A stretch of DNA of 64,000 nt from Stenocarpella maydis (lineage: Eukaryota > Ascomycota > Sordariomycetes > Diaporthales > Diaporthaceae), in assembly GCA_002270565.1 (NCBI GenBank), contig NQMI01000065.1, forward strand, positions 128,921 through 192,920. The letters are read 5' to 3'. The notes under the pieces were generated by a model that saw only the letters and a program-made list of their open reading frames with translations, had not been told where the DNA came from and did no database searches. The position numbers and the translations under genes are program-made. Positions 56,650 through 64,000 of the stretch are shown piece by piece. Within the stretch, counting starts at the first letter, position 1. Each line of letters opens with the position of its first letter.

Positions 56650-59600
56650 CTAGATCGACCCAGCCGTCGACATGGTAGTAGAAACGCTGCTCGTGTCGCC
56701 CCTCCCGCCCGCGCCGTCCCTCCGCCTCGGCTTCCGGAAGCACGCAAACTCGTTCTTGCTCGCCTCGCGCAGCCTCTTGAGCGCGCCGCGCATCTCGGGC
56801 AGCTCGGCCTGCAGCTTCGCGCGGGCGTCGTTGTCGGTGCGCGAGTCGAGCTCCTGGTAGATGGCCGTCTGCAGCTCCGTGGCCTTGTCCGTCATGTACT
56901 GCGAGAGCGTCTGCGCGACGAACTCGACGTCGAGCGTCGCCTGCATGAGCGCGGGGAGGTCGTACCGCGGCCTCGCCCGGAAGGCCTCGAGGAGCTCCCG
57001 CGACGATAGCTCCAGCAGGTACGAGAGCACCTGGCCCGTCAGGGAGGCCGCCGTCGTCGAGACCTGGCTGTGCACCAGCACCAGGCCTAGCAGCGCCTCG
57101 TACACGTAGGGCCTCACCTCGCGCGGCTTGTCGCTCGGCGAGGCGGGCGCCCAGTCCGGGGCTGTCACGCCCGCGCGGATCACGGAGCGGAGGGACTCGA
57201 TGTAGGGCCGCGTGTAGGACTGAAAGAGGCGCGCGTCGATCTGCGCGAGGACGTCCTTGATCTTGAGGGTCTCGTCGGTGAGCTGGACCGAGAAGGCGTT
57301 CTCGAACTGCGTGTTGAGGCCGGGCACGACCTCTGCTCGGAGTGATTGGAAGTTGCTCAGGGTCAGCAGCATGCGGACATTCTGCGGGACGTAGTCAGCA
57401 CGTGTGGTGTACATGTAAATGGCTGTGGCTCTGTACTTACCCTGTCGCCGGCGTTTATCGTTGCGCCGCTCATGCTAGATACCCGTGAGCTGCCCCCGTT
57501 CACAACCACGAATCCCTCTTCAGTTGTCCAGTCGTCATCCGTCTTCCGGACAGAACGTTCCGCGTTCTCTACCATACCGCTCAGAGCCTTGTACAGTGTC
57601 GTGACGTACTGACTGCGCACCGTCTGTAGCAACTTCGTAGGGGGCGGCTGTACAATGTCACCCGCGCCAGGTTTTGACATGGCTTCCGAAATGTACAGTA
57701 TCTGCTGCATACCCGTCAGGAGGGCGCTCTCGAATGCCTTGAAACTGGCAGGCATCTTGGTCACATCCTTCCTCTCAGCGGATCTGCTCCAGTCCTCCAC
57801 ATATTTGATGTTCTCTGCGTCCTTGTTCCACGCGGCGCACAGGGCCGACACACATCGCTCTCTGATGGATGCGACCAGAGTCCTCAGCTTCTCAAGAACC
57901 GCGCCATCGCCCCGGGCGACGGGCGCCAGGCTGGCCATGTCGCAAGCCCCTGAGCCAACGACGGCAAGGATCTTGGCGAGATAGTGCACAGCACTGACCG
58001 AGTTCGACCAGGGCGGCCAGAAGGCATATTTCTCCCACTGTTCCCCGCGCCTGGGAGACGGAGGCGGGATGCTTCCTGGGTCCAGGTGCATCCGAGGGTC
58101 TCTAAGCGTGTTGGGCGTAAGAGCCACGCCGCCCAGAGCAGCGGATAAGGGCGTAGTAGGCTCTGAGGGCATGGGGGAGAGGAGCATCGAGATATCCTCA
58201 GGCGGCGGGCCGACGAAGAATAGGTAGATTTGCTCTCGGATCATGCCGACAAGCTCTAGTGTTCCCTTTCGCAGGTCCGCGGCCCATTCTGGGGTCAGTT
58301 CGTGGTGCTTGAGCGATTCGCCATTGTAGCCGGTTGGCATGGACGTCTGTGTTCTGCCTTCCAGGAAGCCCTGGACAGTCTGCCAGAAGTCGACTACTTC
58401 TCCGATGATGCCCTGGGAGGACATCATGTTGTTCATAAACGCGTAAATCTTCTCCCACAGCTCCACGATATCGGCCGAGTCGAAGGAGTGCGACTTGCTA
58501 TCTATCGATTGTCGTGCAATAGTCTTCAGGTGTGTCGCGATTGCCTGTGACCCGGGCTTCTCAGCGCTTGCGATGCGCCGCCTTGCTACCTCGATTTCGA
58601 CCTTGGTCCTGTCTGCGGTTGATGTGGCCTTGCTCTTGAGGTACTCGAAACGGCTGAGAAGCCAGATCCATATGGGGTTCTCCTCGACGCCGAGCTCGAG
58701 CAGCAGACTTATGATTTCCATGTGCTGGTCCTGCCGTCCGGCGGTCTCTGACTTCGGTGCAGTGTGGAGGTTGACCAGCTTCTTCCACATATCCCGCTTG
58801 AAAGCCTCGATCTGGTCGTGCACATCATGCCACATCCGGGCGGCCATGAGGATCTGATATAATTGGTGGTCTGGCAACTTCTCCTCCTTGCTGCCATTCT
58901 GGGACAGAGTCCGGGCCTCGTCTGCGAACGACCTGGCCCTATTGTACTCTTCAACCAACGCCTCGTGGTCCTTCCGCTTGATGCTTTCGGCGATCGCCGA
59001 GCTGATTTCGACATATTCCCGGTGCTTCTCCAGGTTCGCAGCCACGTCCTTTAGCCTCTCCTCCTTGTCTCGCCCGCCCAGAGCGGGCCCCCACACGTCC
59101 TCCGCCTTTGCCGACACGTCCAGCAGCGGGCCCTTGATGCCCGCCACTCCGTACTCGCTCTCTTTCACGAGCGCATTCTTCTTCCTCGGGTCCGGCGGCA
59201 TCGGGCTGGCCAGGGCGATGCTGCTGCGGAAGCTGTTCCTACTAGCATGTCTCGAGTGGGCGCGGGGTCGGGTGGTCGGAGGCGTGGGGTCTGCACCGCG
59301 GTACTTCATCTCCTTGTAGACGTTGTCGATCGTGGCCTTTGCGCGCACGAAGCGCTCAAAGTTGGATTCGACGAGGACCTTGAGGGAGGCGCTCTTCTGG
59401 TCGATGGACTGGGACAGGATGTCCAGGCCGTTCAGCAGCGATTGCGTGTCCGCCGTCGCATGCATCTGGGAGAGGAACAGCGCGGGGGAGAAGGTGGTCG
59501 AGGACATGAGGAATCGATTTCGTAGCCGGGGGTCCTCCTGGACGGGAACGCCGAGCTGCTTCAACGTCCTGACGACGCTGTCGGTGGTGCCCAACGGGTC

Positions 59601-59843
59601 GGGCTCGTCCTTCTGAACAATGTTCCCCACGCCATTCGCAGACTTCTCCTGGCCGGGAAGCATGCTGACCCTGTTGCTGACGGCCCTCTCAAGCGCCTGG
59701 TACCTCGACTTGCGCCGGTTGACCTTCTTCTTGGTCTCCTCATCTTCCGATACGTCGCTCGTGTCCTTCTCGGCGGGCCATTCGACGGGATACGGGTCCG
59801 ACAGCTGGTAGAAGTCCAGCACGGTTCGTTCGAGGTCGGCCAT
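56650..59843 (-). CDS. sec5: Exocyst complex component Sec5
   Basis: Subunit of the octameric exocyst that tethers secretory vesicles to the plasma membrane at growing tips. Two exons, 59843-57441 and 57381-56650, with a 59-nt intron (GTAAGT, branch CTGAC, CGCAG) joining in phase 0; 1044 residues. It starts MADLERTVLDFYQLSDPYPV (ATG at 59843; the frame is open further up but with no better start). Family signatures: VRTLKQLGVPVQEDPRLRNR, FSPALFLSQMHATADTQSLL (the N-terminal helical part of the exocyst rod, about 150-210), QSIDQKSASLKVLVESNFERF and AKATIDNVYKEMKYRG (about 235-260), then a long alpha-helical body with IWIWLLSRFEYLKSKA and SPMPSEPTTPLSAALGG, ending in the Sec5-type C-terminal helices NVRMLLTLSNFQSLRAEVVP and LSSRELLEAFRARPRYDLPA. 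Length fits fungal Sec5. Convergent with idh2. Confidence 0.92.
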
Positions 59844-60705
59844 GGCAGGCTGGTCTTCTGGCCGTCTCTCAGGCAAGTGACAGCCACGAGGCTTGGGCGA
59901 GTTTGCGAGTCGTGAGCCAGTTGGTGGATGGTTGTGCTGATATTGATGTTTCACATGTCCGTACCTGGAGCCCGTCAAGTGTCCAGCGAAGCTACAGTCC
60001 AGGGGAGGGGCACGGACCACAGCTTATTATGACCTCACCCCAATCCCCCCTGCTCACGACATCGGCCTTTAGGTTTTCCTCTGCACCACCGTTCATTCGT
60101 GATAGCTTTGATCATTGCGCACCTGGAATGAATGGACTCGCTTCGAACACAGACTTGGCTCAGACATCGATAGAACCATATGAGCCCTCCCGTTGTGCAG
60201 TCGGTCGGTTGATGCGGTCGGCTCAATCCAAGGCATTCTATATGGACGCGCTCCTTTCTCGCCATTAAAACTTAAGATTATGCCCAGGCTATATGCTGTT
60301 AGCTGTGTATTGGGCTATGCGCACAATTCTATATTGAGGAGCTAGCTGATGGGGAATAGATATCAGCTCGAATATGCTGGATGATGAGGGACGCCGTGCC
60401 TGATATTTGCTCCAAGTTCTTTCCCCGCATATGCGACAGCCAACCTGTTACTAGGTAACGCAAGAAATGCACTGTAAGCAAAAGCCTCTTAGCTGCAGCT
60501 CTAGGGCTTAGCTGCTGCCTAATACGCTGTGCTGGGGGCACTTGAGCAGGCTCAAAAGCAACCCATGCACGCGGCTCGGGGATCCGCAAAGGTTCCCCAA
60601 CCTCTTGTCAAGTACAAAGTTTGCTCCAGACCCGATGTTGTTGTTTAAGCCCATAAGTTCCACCGAAGCACGCAGCCTGAAGCGCCGGAGACGCTGCTGC
60701 ACGCC
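59844..60705. other. Divergent upstream region of sec5 and the HET gene
   Basis: No gene supported; nothing else recognised. Confidence 0.6.
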
Positions 60706-63700
60706 ATGGCCGCTTTCAGATATAGTCCGATAGATCTGTCGAAACCCGCCATACGACTCGCACGGCTTTGTAGGGGCTACTACACCGACCCAGTCCGCTG
60801 CGAGCTCTTCGAGGCATCCCTGGATCCGAGCGAGATCATTCCATATAAGGCCTTGTCTTATGTTTGGGGCGATGAGTCCGAGAGGAAAAAGATTTGCATC
60901 AACGACAAGAAAGCCTTTGTGATAAGCAACTTGTTCAAGGCGTTGGAGTCTCTCAGGCAGATGGGCGAGGACCTCATTCTTTGGATCGATGCCATTTGTA
61001 TAGGCCGGGACAACCCTAAGGAAAAAGAACACCAAGTCGGCCAGATGCGGCTTGTCTATGAGCACGCTGACGAAGTCATCATTTGCCTGGGCGAGAATGA
61101 CGCCAACGTCGACATCTTGTTCGAGTGTGCGAGGAAGCTGGACAAGGCCGTGGGGAAGCTGCGAACAAGATCAACGATATTTGAGGTTTGGGAGAGGCTG
61201 TGGGACGAGAACGAGAAATAACGCCTTCGCTTCGATGCGGGCTTCGGAACCGACTACGGCGATCGACGACGTTCAGCCCTGCGAGGCCTCCTGGGGCGAC
61301 CATGGTTCAAACGCGTATGGGTCATTCAGGTGAGTATCTCGATCATCAACTCTCTGCATCACTGACTCAGGATTCATGTAGGAAGCTGCCAGTGCTAAGA
61401 GGGCCACGGTCATGTGCGGCCCGAACGCGATATCGACTAGAACCTTTACCATGCTGCCGCAACTAATGCAGGAAAAAGTTGATGCTCACATGCAGGCTGT
61501 TCTGGATGTGATGCCGGGCCCTTTGCGTTCCGTTTCATCCTGGTGGAACGAAAGTCGCGATCTCGAGACGCTACTTAAGAAATTTGGCAAGAGTGAGTCG
61601 AGCAACCCGCGCGATGTCGTATATGCCCTCCTCAGGATATCGTCAAATTTCAAGGACAACAGCATTCTCTCTCCTGACTATAAGATATCATTCGAGGAGG
61701 CTGTGCAGAACACCATCTGGGCCTTGTTGTTTGGCGAGGTTCTGGACCGGAGTCTCTACAGCCTTCCGGTATGGACAAGACGCGATTCCTGGAGTCTATG
61801 CGAGACTTGTCAGGCAGTGTGTTTATTTGGGCTGTCGAAACAAAGGAAACAACCGTTCTGACGCGCCTTCTCACGAGTCCGAGTTGCCTGGATAATGTTC
61901 AAGACCCAAACACGATCAAAGGACTTTGTGATCATAAATGGCCGCTACATTACCTGATCGAAAGGAATGGACCATTGAGCGCGATCGAGTCGTTCATGCC
62001 CCATGCAGATCTGGAAATTAACCGTTTAGCCAACATATACCATGGTGGACCATTACATCTTGCTGCGGCCATGGGGAAGGCACGTGTCGTCCGCGTTCTT
62101 CTTCAACATCCGGACATTGACGTGAATCTACGAGGAAATGGAGCAATTGTCAGAAACATGCTCCAAGCCAGCAAATATTACACCAATTTTGTGATTCCTG
62201 ATATAGATCGTGAGGTGTATGGGCCGGATACGCCATTGAACATCGCAGTAGCGGAAGGGCATGCATCGGTGGTAAAAGTTGCTGCTGAAGTATCGCAACA
62301 ATGGCGTACGCGTGCAAGCCAAAAATACGGGAGGAACGGCTCTACACCTTGCTGCCGTGGTGCTCGGGCTCGAAGCCCATTCCGAGTCTGAAGATATGGC
62401 TAGATTGCTTCTCCAGCACGACGACGTGGACGTGAACGGCAAGGATTGGAGAGGGAACTCGCCGCTGAACATAGCTGCAATCCAAGAAAACAGCTGTATG
62501 GTTAGGTCGCTCTTGAAACAGGAGGGAATCGACGTCAATCATGTTGGAGCAAGTGGTACGCCGCTTGAATCGGCGGTGAGGGCAAAGTCCACCACGATCA
62601 TTGCAATCCTGGTCCGAGACGCCACGGTCGATCATGAAGAGGTTTTGAGACTGATGAAGAGGGCGGTTTGGACAAGGCACAATAAACATGCAGTGCTGGA
62701 AGAGCTTCTCAACGGTTGCACTGACAAAGATGGCGAAGTTCTCGGTCAAGCACTTATCAGAGCATCGGAATATGGGGATCTTGCCATGATCAAGATGTTG
62801 CTTGATAGGGGCGCCAGAACGAACGGGCACGGTGAGCCCTGGTTTCGACATGAGCCCGAGAATTACCAGCATAACACGACCGCATTGCGTGCTGCGGTCG
62901 ACATGGAAAATGAAGGAGCTGTTCGCTTGCTTCTTAGCAATGACTTCCGGGGAAACGACTTGGAAGAGGGCGATCCGGGCGAAGTCCTCAAGTATAAGGA
63001 AGATATGACAACGGCATTGGCCCAGGCCATGAGACAGGGTCGGCTGTCCCTCGTTGAACTGCTCCTCATCTATGGCGCCTCGGTCCATCACAGGGACTTG
63101 CACGGTACAACGCCACTCCTGGCTTTATTGCCTCGGGATTCACACGGAGTAATTTGGAGGATCCCTTGTTCGTCACGGACCCTACGAAAGGGTACCGAAT
63201 GCCCATGGGACACGCACGGCATAGAAATGCTAAGCCTTCACGGAGCGGGGATGAGTTGCGACACACAATGTGTGAGTGAGAAGCCTAATAAAACGCTCAT
63301 TGCTGCTACAATCAGACTGGGAAACGAGTCAAGGTGGATATTTGACGAAGTTGCTGCATTGCGGGGGCAGCGCCCTGGAGGCTCGCTGGAGGTTGAGATT
63401 GAACACGAACGCGATATGGGCACGACTGTAAAGCTCGTTGGCATTGTTCGACTGCTCCTTGAGCACGGTGCCGATATTGAAGCGAGAGATAGCCGCGGCG
63501 CAACGCTTCTGTGGATGGCGGTAAGCAGGAATTGTCTTGAACTTGCTGACCTGCTATTGAGTTTCGGCGCGAATATGGAGGCTAACGATTCCTGTCATGG
63601 GCGCACAGCACTTTGGGTTGCAGCACTGTTGGACTTGGACGAGATGATCTACAAATTGATTGCAAGAGGTGCAAACATGGAGGTTAGGTGTAAGCAGGGG

Positions 63701-63889
63701 AAACCCCCATTGTGTATAGCGGCTGAGAAGGGTTGCAGGAGGGCAGTCAAGGCGCTGATGGACTGTCGAGCTGACCCGCACATTCTGGATCATCAAAGGC
63801 GAACACCATCTGATCTGGCACAGGATAATGGGCACGAGGAAATAGCTAGCATGTGCAGCAGAGGCCAGAAGGGTGGACTGGAGGAGTAG
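60706..63889 (+). pseudogene. HET-domain/ankyrin-repeat protein, disrupted
   Basis: HET-domain proteins act in heterokaryon incompatibility (allorecognition cell death) in filamentous ascomycetes; ankyrin repeats are a common C-terminal partner. Exon 1 (60706-61329) has HET motifs IIPYKALSYVWGDESERKK (about 43-61), ILWIDAICIGRDN (about 97-109) and LRGLLGRPWFKRVWVIQ. A 52-nt intron follows (GTGAGT, branch CTGAC, GTAG, 61330-61381), then EAASAKRATVMCGPN and the rest of the HET region (SSNPRDVVYALLRISSNFK). Ankyrin repeats run to the end (GGPLHLAAAMGKARVVRVLL, TPLNIAVAEGHASVVK, SPLNIAAIQENSCMVRSLLK, IVRLLLEHGADIEARDSRGA, ALWVAALLDLDEMIYKLIAR). Damage: in-frame TAA at 61219-61221, in the middle of the HET domain; a one-base loss near 61770-61785; a one-base gain at the A-run 62276-62279. 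Possible truncated products are the 171-residue HET fragment and an ankyrin-only protein. It is a null allele or assembly-damaged; the stop is RIP-type (CAA to TAA). Confidence 0.72.
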
Positions 63890-63899
63890 TTCGGTCGTC

Positions 63900-64000
63900 T
63901 TAATCCACCTTCTCCATCCATGCCCCGCAAGCGACCCACAGACCGTGGAAGACCTCCCGATCCCATTCCACGATGTGTTCAAAGTATTCCTCCCCATGCC
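63900..64000 (-). CDS. C-terminal tail of a convergent gene, cut by the window edge
   Basis: The last 32 codons read HGEEYFEHIVEWDREVFHGL then WVACGAWMEKVD-stop, a natural aromatic and acidic protein tail. It enters from the right edge and its stop lies 10 bases after the HET-ankyrin stop on the other strand. The product cannot be named from this fragment. Confidence 0.35.
   Translation of the reverse strand, partial: HGEEYFEHIVEWDREVFHGLWVACGAWMEKVD

Overview
The window is nuclear DNA of a filamentous ascomycete (Pezizomycotina, most likely Sordariomycetes). The support is: short spliceosomal introns (mostly 45-110 nt, one 203 nt) with GTANGT-type donors, CTAAC/CTGAC branch sites and YAG acceptors; mitochondrial presequences; fungal-only families (a HET-domain protein with ankyrin repeats, a DUF7924-type protein, Cho2); GC-rich coding DNA beside low-complexity intergenic DNA; and one small AT-rich, TpA-rich island of the kind left by repeat-induced point mutation (RIP). 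No bacterial operon, CRISPR array, rRNA gene or convincing intact tRNA gene was seen.

Layout. 0.3-8.1 kb (all minus strand): an L-2-hydroxyglutarate dehydrogenase gene cut by an assembly gap, the phosphatidylethanolamine N-methyltransferase gene cho2 (four exons), and a secreted SMP-30/gluconolactonase-like enzyme. 8.5-12.5 kb: a decayed stretch with one orphan ORF, a DUF7924-family pseudogene and an AT-rich island. 12.5-15.5 kb: a divergent pair, an NmrA/isoflavone-reductase-like reductase and an Old Yellow Enzyme. 16.2-21.3 kb: an ankyrin-repeat gene (minus) with broken frames and a GC-AG intron, a small two-exon membrane protein, and a 3-hydroxyisobutyrate-dehydrogenase-like gene. 23.3-33.2 kb: an acidic coiled-coil protein, a long gene-poor stretch, a 54-residue secreted cysteine-rich protein assembled from two short exons, and a basic helical protein. 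34.3-39.1 kb (minus): translation factor eIF3g (tif35) and a PH-domain protein. 39.1-49.1 kb: about 10 kb with no gene I can support. 51.4-59.8 kb: a Ser/Pro-rich coiled-coil protein, the rRNA-processing factor Fyv7, the catalytic NAD-isocitrate dehydrogenase subunit, and exocyst subunit Sec5. 60.7-64 kb: a HET-ankyrin gene with a premature stop and two frame breaks, then the tail of a convergent gene running off the right edge.

The conserved genes serve unrelated housekeeping jobs: phospholipid methylation, translation initiation, ribosome assembly, the TCA cycle, exocytosis, and repair or catabolism of small acids. They do not form a pathway cluster. The accessory genes (HET-ankyrin, ankyrin, small membrane protein, small secreted protein, DUF7924) are the more changeable part. 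Several of them carry frame breaks, some at homopolymers. Some of those may be assembly errors, because the L-2-hydroxyglutarate dehydrogenase next to the gap shows the same kind of damage.
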